The notes beneath the pieces are model-generated. The model had not been told where the DNA came from, ran no database searches, and worked only from the letters and a program-made list of their open reading frames with translations. 64,000 nt of DNA from Actinoplanes octamycinicus. GTDB taxonomy: Bacteria; Actinomycetota; Actinomycetes; Mycobacteriales; Micromonosporaceae. Numbering within the stretch: position 1 is the stretch's first letter; each line of letters opens with the position of its first letter. Made by a program: the position numbers and the translations under genes. The stretch lies in assembly GCF_014205225.1 (NCBI RefSeq), contig NZ_JACHNB010000001.1, positions 186,001 through 250,000 of the forward strand, given 5' to 3'. Shown piece by piece: positions 52,695 to 62,100 of this stretch.

Positions 52695-53732
52695 ATGACG
52701 ATCAAACGAAGGTTGTCGATTGCCCTGCTGGCGGTGGCGGCGATCGCCGTCCCCGCGCCCGCCGTGGCCACACCGGGCACACCGCACGCCTGGCAGCTCA
52801 GCGAGACCGGGTCCACCGCGCGGTTCCGGGGGCTCGCCCCGGTCAGCGCCTCGGTGGCCTGGGTGGCCGGGAGCGCCGGAACGGTCCTGCGGACCGTCGA
52901 CGGCGGCCGCAGCTGGTCCTCGGTCGGCCCGGCGGACGCCGCCGCGCTGCAGTTCCGGGACATCGAGGCGTTCGACGCCCGGCACGCGGTGGCGCTGACC
53001 ATCGGCTCCGGGACCGACTCGCGGATCTACACCACCTCAGACGGCGGCCGGTCCTGGACCCGCACCTTCCAGAACGAGGACCCGGCCGCGTTCTACGACT
53101 GCATGACGTTCCTCGACCGGCGGCACGGCCTGGCCCTGTCCGACCCGGTCGACGGCAAGTTCCGGGTCCTCGCCACCCGGGACGGCGGCCGGTCCTGGTC
53201 GGTGCTGCCGGACGTCGGCATGCCGGCCGCCCTGGACGGCGAGTTCGCCTTCGCGGCCAGCGGCACCTGCCTGGTCTCGTCGGGTGGCCGTGCCCACTTC
53301 GCGACCGGTGGCGGCGCGACCGCCCGGGTGTTCAGCTCCGGCGACTTCGGGCGGAGCTGGCGGGTGACCGGCACGCCGGTGCCGAGCGGCCCGAGCGCCG
53401 GCATCTACTCGCTGGCCTTCCGCGACCCGTGGCACGGCCTCGCGGTCGGCGGCGACTACACCGTGCCGGACGCGGCCCCGTCCGGCGCCGCCCGCACCCG
53501 CGGCCGGGACTGGCTGGTCGCCGCCACCCCGCCCGGTGAGTACCGCTCCGGCGTCGCCTGGTCCGGCCCGCGCACCGCGATCGCCGTCGGCCCGACCGGC
53601 AGCGACTACACCCGCGACGGCGGCGTCACCTGGCGCCGCTTCGACACCGGCAGCTTCGACGCCGTCGCCTGCGTCCGGCACGCCTGCTGGGCCTCCGGCG
53701 AACAGGGCCGAGTCGCCCGAACCCGCTCCTAG
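52695..53732 (+). CDS. Secreted sortilin/Ycf48-like repeat protein
   Basis: 345 residues. A signal peptide (KRRLSIALLAVAAIAVPAPAVA) is followed by a beta-propeller of the sortilin/BNR type. The repeated DGGRSW motif occurs four times (TVDGGRSWSS, TSDGGRSWTR, TRDGGRSWSV, RDGGVTWRR) with FSSGDFGRSW as a fifth form. Extracellular; ligand unknown. Confidence 0.85.
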   Translation: MTIKRRLSIALLAVAAIAVPAPAVATPGTPHAWQLSETGSTARFRGLAPVSASVAWVAGSAGTVLRTVDGGRSWSSVGPADAAALQFRDIEAFDARHAVALTIGSGTDSRIYTTSDGGRSWTRTFQNEDPAAFYDCMTFLDRRHGLALSDPVDGKFRVLATRDGGRSWSVLPDVGMPAALDGEFAFAASGTCLVSSGGRAHFATGGGATARVFSSGDFGRSWRVTGTPVPSGPSAGIYSLAFRDPWHGLAVGGDYTVPDAAPSGAARTRGRDWLVAATPPGEYRSGVAWSGPRTAIAVGPTGSDYTRDGGVTWRRFDTGSFDAVACVRHACWASGEQGRVARTRS

Positions 53733-53792
53733 GCACGCCGGAAACGCCAGCCCGAGGCCCAGCCGCGCTCCCTCCCCCGGCTGGGCCGCGCG

Positions 53793-54045
53793 GGTCCCTC
53801 AGAGCCACTGAGACACCCCTCAGAACCAGCCGACCGGCCCGGCAGCGCGACCGGCTGGCTTCCAGGGGTCCCTCACGGCCGCTGAGACACCCCTCAGAAC
53901 CAGCCGACCGACCCGGCAGCGCGCCACCGCCCGGCAACGAGACCGGCTGGCGACCAGGGGTCCCTCACGGCCGCTGAGACACCCCTCAGAACCAGCCGAC
54001 CGACCCGGCAGCGCGCCACGGCCCGGCAACGGGACCGGCCGGCGA
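53793..54045. repeat. REP-like array B, three tandem copies
   Basis: Copies begin GGTCCCTCA at 53793, 53867 and 53959. Each contains CTGAGACACCCCTCAGAACC followed by AGCCGACCG and CCCGGCAGCGCG, and the second and third carry GGCTGG or GGCCGG before the next copy. The element fills the whole gap between the propeller gene and the DUF559 gene. Confidence 0.82.
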
Positions 54046-54966
54046 TCAGAGGCCCCGCACGTCCGCCGTCGTGGCGGGGGGATTGCGCGTGAGCAGGGTC
54101 GCCAGCCGATGGACGATCTGGTGCGGGGCGCGCAGCACATCACCGGCTGTGAACCGGAGCACCGTCCACCCCGCCTCCCGCAGTGCCTCGTACCGGCCGA
54201 CGTCCCGACGGAACTGCGCTCGTTCCCGGTGGTGGTCGCCCTCGTACTCGGCCACCACCCGGGCCTCCGGCCAGCCCAGGTCGACGCGGGCCAGCCACCG
54301 GCCCCGGCCGTCGTGGATCTCCAACTGCGGGTGCGGGGCGGGCAGCCCGGCATCGTGCAGGAGCAGCCGGAGGCGAGTTTCCATCGGCGACCCGGCGCGA
54401 CCGTCGCCCAACGCGAGCACCTCACGCAACCTCCCGGTACGCGGCCACCGCCGGCGCTGCCGGGACAGCTCGGCGACCGCGACGACATCGACCGCCTCCT
54501 GCCGCAGCATCCCGTCGAGCAGGATCAGTGCGTCGGTACGCCCCAACCGCCGTCCCAGATCGAAGACTGTCCGCTCCGGCGTGGTCACCCGGATGCCGTG
54601 CAGCACCGTGACGTCCTCGCCGGCCAGGACCGTGTGATGGGCAAGGATCCGGGGATGCCGGTTGATCCATCCGTCGCGCGGCGTCACCACGGAGACGGGC
54701 GGCTCGTCGGACAGCAGGTCGGCGCCCCACAGGTGAGCGGCGCTCGGACCGCCGATCGCGGCGCCGGGCGGCAGGGCCGACGCGACGGCCGCGCACCACG
54801 TCCGGTGGTCCAGCGGGCAGTCACGGTGCAGGTAGACGTCCGGCAGCAGACGTTGCCAGACGCGGCTGCGCAGCATGGTGCTGGTGAGCAGGCCGGCGGC
54901 GACCGCGGCGGAACCGCGGAACGGCGCCCGCGCCAGTGCGTCGGGAACACGTGGGGTGACCGGCAT
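54046..54966 (-). CDS. DUF559-domain (restriction-endonuclease-like) protein
   Basis: 306 residues from the ATG at 54966. The N-terminal 150 residues resemble the AbiEi-type transcription-regulator fold. The C-terminal 100 residues are DUF559, a PD-(D/E)XK nuclease-like domain, with METRLRLLLHDAGLP, RVDLGWPEARVVAEYEGD (Asp and Glu of the nuclease core) and GWTVLRFTAGDVL. No antitoxin partner is adjacent. It lies between two REP-like elements. A GTG six bases upstream is an alternative start. Confidence 0.82.
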   Translation of the reverse strand: MPVTPRVPDALARAPFRGSAAVAAGLLTSTMLRSRVWQRLLPDVYLHRDCPLDHRTWCAAVASALPPGAAIGGPSAAHLWGADLLSDEPPVSVVTPRDGWINRHPRILAHHTVLAGEDVTVLHGIRVTTPERTVFDLGRRLGRTDALILLDGMLRQEAVDVVAVAELSRQRRRWPRTGRLREVLALGDGRAGSPMETRLRLLLHDAGLPAPHPQLEIHDGRGRWLARVDLGWPEARVVAEYEGDHHRERAQFRRDVGRYEALREAGWTVLRFTAGDVLRAPHQIVHRLATLLTRNPPATTADVRGL

Positions 54967-55041
54967 GCCCACAGAGTCCCGGTTCTCCGGAACCCCCGCT
55001 CCGGCGCTGTGGACAACCGGCTGTTGTGGAGAACGCCATGC

Positions 55042-55102
55042 GGTCGGCTGGCTCTCACGTGTGCCTCAAGGTCCTTGAGGCACACGTGAGAGCCAGCCGA
55101 CC
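55042..55102. repeat. REP-like palindrome C, 29-bp perfect arms
   Basis: Arms at 55042-55070 and 55074-55102 are perfect complements with a three-base loop. The conserved ends are GGCTGGCTCTCAC and GTGAGAGCCAGCC, followed by the GACCGACCCGGCGGCGCGC tail. Confidence 0.88.
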
Positions 55103-55189
55103 GACCCGGCGGCGCGCTGCGCACCGAACCCGTGGCGGACCGCGCGCGACACCGCTGCTCGGCACGGGTTGCCGCGCGGGTCCCGGCTC

Positions 55190-55244
55190 CGGCTGGTTCT
55201 CACGGGTGTCTCAGGGCCTTCGAGACACCCGTGAGAACCAGCCG
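55190..55244. repeat. REP-like palindrome D, 23-bp perfect arms
   Basis: Arms CGGCTGGTTCTCACGGG... at 55190-55212 and the complement at 55222-55244 around a nine-base loop, with the same CCGACC tail as palindrome C. The remaining sequence from 54973 to 55343 shows no gene. Confidence 0.87.
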
Positions 55245-55343
55245 ACCGGCCCGGCGGCGCGCATCGGCCGGGCCACGGGCGGTCTTGCGGAGGGGTGGCG
55301 CGGGAGTGGGCGAGGGCGGGGGCTGCTGGCGTACCGGAAGGGG

Positions 55344-55982
55344 TCAGGCGTTGAGGTAGGTGAGGACGGCCAGGACCCGGCGGTTGTCGTCGTCGGAGAC
55401 CGGCAGGTCGAGCTTGGTGAAGATGTTGTTGATGTGTTTGCTGACGGCTTTCTCGCCGATGAAGAGCTTGCCGGCGATCGCCCCGTTGGAGCGCCCCTCG
55501 GCCATCTGGCCCAGTACCTCGCGCTCCCGGGTGGTCAGCGCGGAGAGCGGCGACTGGCGGCGGGCCAGCAGCTGGTAGACCACCTCGGGGTCCATCGCGG
55601 TGCCGCCGGAGGCGACCCGGCGGACCGCGTCGATGAACTGGGCGACGTGCGAGACCCGGTCCTTGAGCAGGTACCCGACGCCGCCGGCCCGGTCGGAGAG
55701 CAGCTCCCGGGCGTAGAGCGGCTCGACGTGCTGGCTGAGCACCAGCACCGGCATCCCGGGGATCTGCTCGCGGGCGGCGATCGCGCCCTGCAGGCCCTCG
55801 TCGGTGAAGGTCGGCGGCAGCCGGACGTCGACCACGGCCACCTCCGGCCGATGCTCGATCAGGGTGGGCAGCAACGCCGGTCCGTTGTCGACGGCGGCCA
55901 CCACCTCGCAGCCGTGCGCGGTGAGCAGGCGGGTCAGCCCGTCCCGGAGGAGGGCGTGGTCTTCGGCGAGGACGACGCGCAA
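55344..55982 (-). CDS. LuxR/NarL-family response regulator (DesR-like)
   Basis: 212 residues. The receiver domain has AEDHALLRDG, the phospho-acceptor Asp in VAVVDVRLPP and the conserved Lys in GYLLKDR. The C-terminal HTH is LTTREREVLGQMAEGRSN with IGEKAVSKHINNIF. The TTG start follows GGAG by five bases. The gene overlaps the end of the kinase gene by 49 bases, so the pair is coupled. The pair is divergent from a fatty acid desaturase gene. Confidence 0.9.
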   Translation of the reverse strand: MRVVLAEDHALLRDGLTRLLTAHGCEVVAAVDNGPALLPTLIEHRPEVAVVDVRLPPTFTDEGLQGAIAAREQIPGMPVLVLSQHVEPLYARELLSDRAGGVGYLLKDRVSHVAQFIDAVRRVASGGTAMDPEVVYQLLARRQSPLSALTTREREVLGQMAEGRSNGAIAGKLFIGEKAVSKHINNIFTKLDLPVSDDDNRRVLAVLTYLNA

Positions 55983-57220
55983 GGCAACTCCATGGTCACG
56001 ACAGTCGGTCCGCCCGGCGGGCTGGACAGGCTCATCGTGCCATCGAACGCGGCGAGACGGCGTTCGATGCCTCGCAGGCCGCTGCCACCGGACGGGTCGG
56101 CGCCGCCGAGACCGTCGTCGCTGACCCGCATGACCAGCGACGACCCGGTGTGCCAGAGCTCGACCTGGGCGGTCCGGGCGAAGCTGTGCCGGGTCGCGTT
56201 GGCCAGCGCCTCGGCGACCGCGAAATAGGCGGCCGACTCGACCGGGGTGTCCAGCCGGCCGGGCAGCGCGGTCTCCACCGTGGTCGGGATCGGCACGGCA
56301 AGCGCCAGGGCGCGCACCGCGCCGTCCAGCCCGCGCTCGGCGAGCACCGGCGGGTGGATGCCGCGGACCAGGTGGCGCAGGTCGGCCAGGGCCGCGGAGC
56401 TGGTCTCCCGGGCCTCGGCCAGCAGTTTGCGGGCGCCGGCCGGGTCGCCCTCGACCATCTCCTCGGCCAGCCCGATGGTCATGCCCAGCGACACCAGCCG
56501 GACCTGGGCGCCGTCGTGCAGGTCACGCTCGATCCGGCGCAGCTCGGCGGCCTGCGCGTCGACCGTGTCGGCCCGGGTCACGGTCAGCTCGCTGACCCGC
56601 AGGCGCAGCTCGGCGTTCCGGGTCGGGCCGAGGAACAGCCGGCCGAAGTGGGCGTCGAAGCGGCGCAGGTAGGGCGCGACCGCGATGCCGACGGAGAGGA
56701 TCAGCGCGCCCTGCGGCAGGGAGAGGAAGCCCTCGCCGACGGTCTCGATCGGCCAGATCGCGCCGTAGCCGTACCAGTCCGTGCCGAGCGAGATCCACAG
56801 TGGGATCAGCAGCACGCCCTCCAGCCCGTAGACCGGGAGCGCCAGGGTGAGCGCGCCGAGCGCGACGCCGGCCACCGCACCGGGCACCAGCCAGGCGAGG
56901 TCGCGCCAGGTGGCCGGGTCGGTGACGATCCACTTGTAGTAGCGCCAGCCGCCCACGATCGCCCGCTCGGGCGGCGGCAGGTAGGGCCGGCGGATCGGCA
57001 CGCCGGCCCGCCCGGCGAGCCGGCGGGCCAGGTCGGCGCGGGCCCGGACCAGCAGGGTGACGCCGGGGAGGGCGAGCATCCCGAGGCCGGGCACGATGCT
57101 CAGCACCAGGGCGGCCACCGACAGCCCGAACAGCGGCAGGTTCAGCACGGCCAGCGGGATGGCGAGCAACCCGCTGAGCACCGCCCGCAGGCCGTCGCGG
57201 ATCCAGTCACGCGAGTCCAT
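55934..57220 (-). CDS. Membrane sensor histidine kinase (HisKA_3, DesK-like)
   Basis: 428 residues. The N-terminal half has four to six membrane helices in two groups, with no large external loop, which fits a sensor of membrane state. The phospho-acceptor is in RRIERDLHDGAQVRLVSLG and the ATPase domain has the N box VAEALANATRHSF and the G box SDDGLGG. The kinase gene's last 49 bases overlap the regulator gene, giving the kinase a serine- and proline-rich tail. Confidence 0.9.
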   Translation of the reverse strand: MDSRDWIRDGLRAVLSGLLAIPLAVLNLPLFGLSVAALVLSIVPGLGMLALPGVTLLVRARADLARRLAGRAGVPIRRPYLPPPERAIVGGWRYYKWIVTDPATWRDLAWLVPGAVAGVALGALTLALPVYGLEGVLLIPLWISLGTDWYGYGAIWPIETVGEGFLSLPQGALILSVGIAVAPYLRRFDAHFGRLFLGPTRNAELRLRVSELTVTRADTVDAQAAELRRIERDLHDGAQVRLVSLGMTIGLAEEMVEGDPAGARKLLAEARETSSAALADLRHLVRGIHPPVLAERGLDGAVRALALAVPIPTTVETALPGRLDTPVESAAYFAVAEALANATRHSFARTAQVELWHTGSSLVMRVSDDGLGGADPSGGSGLRGIERRLAAFDGTMSLSSPPGGPTVVTMELPCASSSPKTTPSSGTG

Positions 57221-57330
57221 GCCGCCCATCCTGCTCGCCCCGCGGACGTTTGTCGGTAGTGCCAGCACCACCTCCGAACCGGGGGGCTGGCACTCCTGAC
57301 CCGCGCCCGCGAAGGCGGAAGGCTGGCCGC

Positions 57331-58332
57331 ATGACAACGACGACCGAGCGCCCCCGGACGGCCGGGAGTGATTTCGCGGAGCTCAACCGACGGATCAACG
57401 TGGCCGGGCTGATGCGCCGGCGGCCCGGTTACTACGTCCTGCGCCTGACCCTGGTCGCGCTCGCCCTGATCGGCGGCTGGACGGCGTTCGTCCTGGTCGG
57501 CGCGTCCTGGTGGACGCTGGTCGTGGCGGCCTTCCTGGCCGTGGTGTTCGCCCAGGTGGCGCTGGTCGCCCACGATCTGGCGCACCGGCAGGTGTTCCGC
57601 ACCAACAAGCCGAGTTCGCGGGCCGGGCTGCTGGCCGGCAACCTGGCGATCGGGATGTCCTACGGCTACTGGATGGACAAGCACACCAAGCACCACGCCA
57701 ACCCGAACCACGACGATCTGGACCCGGATGTCGGCCCGGGCGTGCTGGTCTGGTCGCGGGAGCAGGCACGCGGCGGCGGTTTCGTGCAGCGGCACCAGGC
57801 GTGGCTGTTCTTCCCGCTGCTCACCCTGCTCGGCATCTCACTCAAGCGGGACAGTGTGCGGGCGCTGCGGAGCGGCTCGGTGAAGCAGCGCGGCCTGGAG
57901 TGGACGCTGCTCGGCGCGCACTTCGTGGGGTATGCCGCGGCGCTGCTGCTGGTGCTGAGCCCGCTGCAGGCGCTCGCCTTCTTCGTGGTGCACCAGGCGC
58001 TGTTCGGGGTCTACCTGGGGATGACCTTCGCGCCGAACCACAAGGGGATGCCGCATCCGGACGGCACCGAGGACTTCCTCCGCAAGCAGGTACTGACCTC
58101 GCGGAACGTGCGAGGCGGCCGGCTCGTCGACGTGGCGCTGGGCGGGCTGAACTACCAGATCGAGCACCACCTGTTCCCGGCGATGCCGACGCCCAACCTG
58201 CCGAAGGCGCAGCCGATCGTGCGGGCCTACTGCGCGGAGATCGGGGTGCCCTACGAGATGACCGGGCTGGTCGAGTCGTATCGGCAGGCCCTGCGTCACC
58301 TGCACGAGGTGAGCGCGGACCTGCGGTCCTGA
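57331..58332 (+). CDS. Membrane fatty acid desaturase
   Basis: 333 residues. The three histidine boxes are complete: HDLAH near residue 88, HTKHH near 118 and NYQIEHHLFP near 275. There are four to six membrane helices. It is an acyl-lipid or acyl-CoA desaturase with a diiron centre, needing ferredoxin or cytochrome supply. The ATG follows GAAGGCGGAAGG. It is divergent from the kinase-regulator pair with 110 bases between, as in DesK/DesR control of desaturase by membrane fluidity. Confidence 0.93.
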   Translation: MTTTTERPRTAGSDFAELNRRINVAGLMRRRPGYYVLRLTLVALALIGGWTAFVLVGASWWTLVVAAFLAVVFAQVALVAHDLAHRQVFRTNKPSSRAGLLAGNLAIGMSYGYWMDKHTKHHANPNHDDLDPDVGPGVLVWSREQARGGGFVQRHQAWLFFPLLTLLGISLKRDSVRALRSGSVKQRGLEWTLLGAHFVGYAAALLLVLSPLQALAFFVVHQALFGVYLGMTFAPNHKGMPHPDGTEDFLRKQVLTSRNVRGGRLVDVALGGLNYQIEHHLFPAMPTPNLPKAQPIVRAYCAEIGVPYEMTGLVESYRQALRHLHEVSADLRS

Positions 58333-58342
58333 GGGAAGGATC

Positions 58343-58380
58343 GCGGCCCGGGGGCGCGCTTCGCTGCGCGCCCCGCGGCC
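58343..58380 (+). terminator. Terminator after the desaturase gene
   Basis: Stem GGGGCGCGC/GCGCGCCCC (9 bp) with a six-base loop TTCGCT, extended by flanking GCGGCC copies. Confidence 0.78.
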
Positions 58381-58405
58381 GCTTCATCTTTTTTCCGGTA
58401 CGGCC

Positions 58406-58822
58406 TCAGCCGATGCCGATGTTGTTGTGTGCGCTCACCGGGGCGAACCGCCGGTTGCCCAGCCACACCGCGTCGTAGCCGTTGACCAGCAGGTTGGCCA
58501 GCGACACGGGCGGCGGGACCGGCCCGTTCTTGCACTCCGCCCAGCCACCGAAGTCGGTGGTGGCCTCGCAGAGCGGGAAGCGCTCACCGGTGGTGGTGAA
58601 CTGGATCGGCAGGCCGGCCACCGGGCGGCCGTCCCAGGTGGTGAAGTGCGCCTTGAGCCCGAGGGTCTCGCGCGCGATGACGTCGAGCGTGCCGTAGTAG
58701 GCGGTCGCGTTCATCCGGATCGGTCGGAAGTTCGGGGCGGCCTGCGCGGGGGCGGGGCTGGAGACGGCGATGCCGGCCAGCGCCACGGCCGCGGCGAGCC
58801 ACCGCATGGTCGTGTGCTTCAT
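58406..58822 (-). CDS. Small secreted Ig-like or transthyretin-like protein
   Basis: 138 residues. A signal peptide (MRWLAAAVALAGIAVSSPAPAQA) is followed by a single beta-rich domain with GTLDVIARETLGLKAHF, LPIQFTTTG and two cysteines (PLCEATTDFGGWAECK) that may pair. It resembles bacterial Ig-like Ca-binding or carrier folds but no family is certain. It is monocistronic and convergent with the desaturase gene. Confidence 0.65.
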   Translation of the reverse strand: MKHTTMRWLAAAVALAGIAVSSPAPAQAAPNFRPIRMNATAYYGTLDVIARETLGLKAHFTTWDGRPVAGLPIQFTTTGERFPLCEATTDFGGWAECKNGPVPPPVSLANLLVNGYDAVWLGNRRFAPVSAHNNIGIG

Positions 58823-59170
58823 GGAGCACGAAACTAGGCGAAGCGGGCGTTTTTCCCAAACCGACACACCTCCGGGTGACTCACGTCCTCCCCGACCTGC
58901 ACCGGAACAACGCGCGAAACCGTCCGGGGGGACACGCGGTTAATACTGGCGGGTGATCCCGAGGTAAAGATCACACAGGACGGGGCGGGAGTGCTTTAGC
59001 TTTGGCTGGAAGCTGCGGAAGGTCTGTTGAAAACGCCGTAGCGGCTTCCGTGAAAAATCCCCGGCGTGGGTTAGCCTCTGCGAACAAAGCGCATCCCGCC
59101 ATCGGCCTGTTCCGCGCTTTATTTGGCCGCTCACCGCGGACCTTCAGGCACGCAAGCATGGGGAACTTCA
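58823..59170. promoter_or_regulatory. Upstream region of the PKS gene
   Basis: About 350 bases with clearly lower G+C than the coding DNA around it, especially 58930-59110. No gene was found. It contains GTTAAT and TTAGCCT elements that could belong to promoters, but none is well placed enough to name. Confidence 0.4.
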
Positions 59171-62100
59171 TTGGACATTGCCATCGTCGGCCTATCCTGC
59201 CGTTTTCCGGGGGCGCGCGACGTGGTCGAGTTCTGGGCGAACTCACTGGCCGCCGCTCACCAATTCCGGCCCGTACCGTCGACACGTTGGAATCACGAGA
59301 CTTTCTATTCGACGAATTTCCGTGACACGCATTCCACGTACACCGACCGGGTGGCCTTCCTGGACGAGGTCGAGAGATTCGCCGCCCTGCACCACCGCAT
59401 CCCGCCGCGGCGTGCCAAAGCCATGGATCCGCAGCACCGGCTCCTGGTCGACCTGGCCCGGGAGGCGGTTCAGGACGCCGGCTGGGAGCGGCGGCCGTTC
59501 GACCGCTCGACCACCGGTGTCTTCGTCGGCCTGAGCACCGCCGACTACAAGGACATGACCGGGGCCCGGCTCACCGCGAGCATGCTGGCCGACGGCTCGC
59601 TGTCGCCGAACGCCAACGACCCCGAGCTGCTGGCCGCGATCGCCGAGGCGGCGAAGGCGGCGATCGACCCGCCGCAGTCGTTCTCGATGGCCGGCTCGCT
59701 GCTCAACATGGCCCCGGCCACCGTGAGCGAGCTGCTCGACCTGGGCGGCCCGTCGTTCGCGGTGGACGCCGCCTGCTCGTCCGCGCTGGTCGCCATGCAC
59801 GAGGCGGTCAACCACCTGCGTACCGGCTCGTGCAGCGCGGCCCTGGTCGGCGGGGTGTTCCTCAACCTCACCCCGAACGCGCTGGTCGGCTTCTCCCGGG
59901 TGGGCGCGCTGTCGCCGGCCGGGGTGTGCCGGCCGTTCGACGCCCGGGCCGACGGGTTCGTGCTCGGCGAGGGCGGCTCGCTCGCCGTGCTCCGGCCGCT
60001 GGACGACGCGCTGGAGGCGGGCGACCGGATCTACGCGGTGCTCAACGGCATCGGCACCGCCAACGACGGCAAGGGCGCCGGGCCGATGACCCCGCGCGCC
60101 GAGGGCCAGGAGGCGGCGATGCGGGCCGCGTACCGGGACGCCCGGGTGGAGCCGGGGGCGATCGACTTCCTGGAGGCGCACGGCACCGGCACCACGGTCG
60201 GCGACAAGGTGGAGATCGAGGCGATCCGCCGGTTGCGGGCCAAGTCGGCGGACCGGCCGTGCTACCTCTCCTCCGGCAAGGCGATCATCGGGCACACGCT
60301 GCCGGCGGCCGGCGCGGCCGGCGTGCTGCGCACCGCGCTGGCCCTGCACCACCGGACCGTCCCGCCGCAGCCGGCCGTGGACTCGCACCCGGAGCTGCCG
60401 CTGGCCGAGGCCGGGCTGGAGATCACCATCGCGCCGAAGGCGTGGACGCCGCCGGCCGACGACCGGCGGCGGGCCGCGGTCAGCTCGTTCGGCTTCGGCG
60501 GGACCAACGTGCACGCGGTGCTCAGCGAGGCGCCGGAGCCGGAGACCGACGGCGAGGACGCGGACGGGGCCCGGCCCTGGGTGGTGCTGCTCTCCGCGGA
60601 CGACGGGGGGCTGCTGGCGTCGTACGCGGAGCGGTTGTCCGGTCTGGTGGCCGCCGACCCGGCGCTCACCCCGGCCGCGGTGGCCCGCACCATGGCCAGC
60701 CGCCGGCTGCTCAACGCCCGCCTGGCGGTGATGTGCCGGACCCGGGCCGAGCTGGCCGACCGGCTCGCCGTCGCGGCCCGGGAGCTGACCGCCGGCGTCA
60801 CCGGGCGGCTCGCCGCCGGCCTCTACGCCAGCACCGCGCCGCTCACCCCGGAGCAGCGCTCGCTGGCCTTCCTCTACCCCGGCCAGGGCTCGCTGCGCCC
60901 CGGCGTGCTGCGCGACCTGGTGGCCCGCTTCCCGGCGCTGGCCGAGCACGTCCGGCCGCTCGCCGACCGGGTCGACGAGCGGACCGGGGCGCCGGTCACC
61001 GACCTGCTCTGCGACACCCCCGGACCGGGCGCCGACGAGCAGGTCAGCGCCACCCGGATCTGCCAGCCCGGCCTCGGCGTGGCCGGGATCGGGATGACCC
61101 AGCTGCTCGCCGAGCTCGGAGTGACCCCGCAGGTGACCCTCGGGCACAGCGTCGGCGAGCTGGCCGCGGCGGTCGCGGCCGGGGCGCTGACCCCGGACGA
61201 CGGCATCGAGTTCCTGATCGAGCGGGGCGCCGCGGTCACCTCCGGCGAGGAGCCGGAGCCGGGCACGATGGCCGCGGTCCGGGTCGACGCGGCCGGTTTC
61301 GAGCAGCTGCGGATCGGCATCGACGGGGTCTGGGCGGGCTGCTACAACCACCCGACCCAGATCGTCGCCAGCGGACGCCGGGACGCGGTCGGCCGGCTGG
61401 TCGAGCGGTGCCGGGACCGGGACGTCCCGGTGGTGCCGCTGCGCGTCTCGCACGCGTTCCACTCGCCGCTGATGTCCGAGGTGGACTCGCGGGTCGCCGC
61501 GCACGTGGCCGAGCTGCCGGTGCGCAAGCCGATCCGGACGCTGATCTCCAGCGTGGACCCGGCGGCGCCGGCCGAGCCGGAGACGCTGCGCGAGTTGTGG
61601 AGCCGGCAGGGCTCGGCGCCGGTGCTGTTCCGCGACGCGGTGGACGCCGCGGTGACCGCGGGCGCGAAGATCCTGGTGCAGGTCTCCGCCGGCGACGCGC
61701 TGCTCGGGATGGCCGCGCAGACCCCGGCGGCGCGCGGGCTGGACTCGATCGCGCTGATGCCGGCCGAGCCGGACGACGGGTACGCCCTGCTCGAGGGGTT
61801 GGGCCGGCTGGCCGTGGCCGGGGTGCCGGTGGATCTCACGCCGCTCTTCGAGGGACTCGGGGTGCCACTGGCGACGCTGCCGCCGTCACCGCTGGCCACC
61901 CAGCACTACTCGATCCGGCGTACCGAGAAGAAAGCGGAAGTGGCCCGATTTGTCCGCAAACACGAAATTCCTTCCCCGGCCGCGCGCGAGGCGCAGCCGG
62001 CTGCCGTGACCAGGAACGGAGCGCCGATTCCGATGAACGACGTCATCTCCCTGCTGCGCGAGCAGCTCGCGGTCCTGCGCGACATCGGCGCCGAGCCCGA

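Noticed and set aside
54046..54966. Type IV toxin-antitoxin system
   Set aside because: The AbiEi-like domain is fused to DUF559 in a solitary gene; no AbiEii-type toxin gene is adjacent.
59243..61504. A 753-codon open frame opposite the PKS KS-AT region
   Set aside because: Antisense shadow; the plus strand carries all catalytic motifs and third-position G/C bias.
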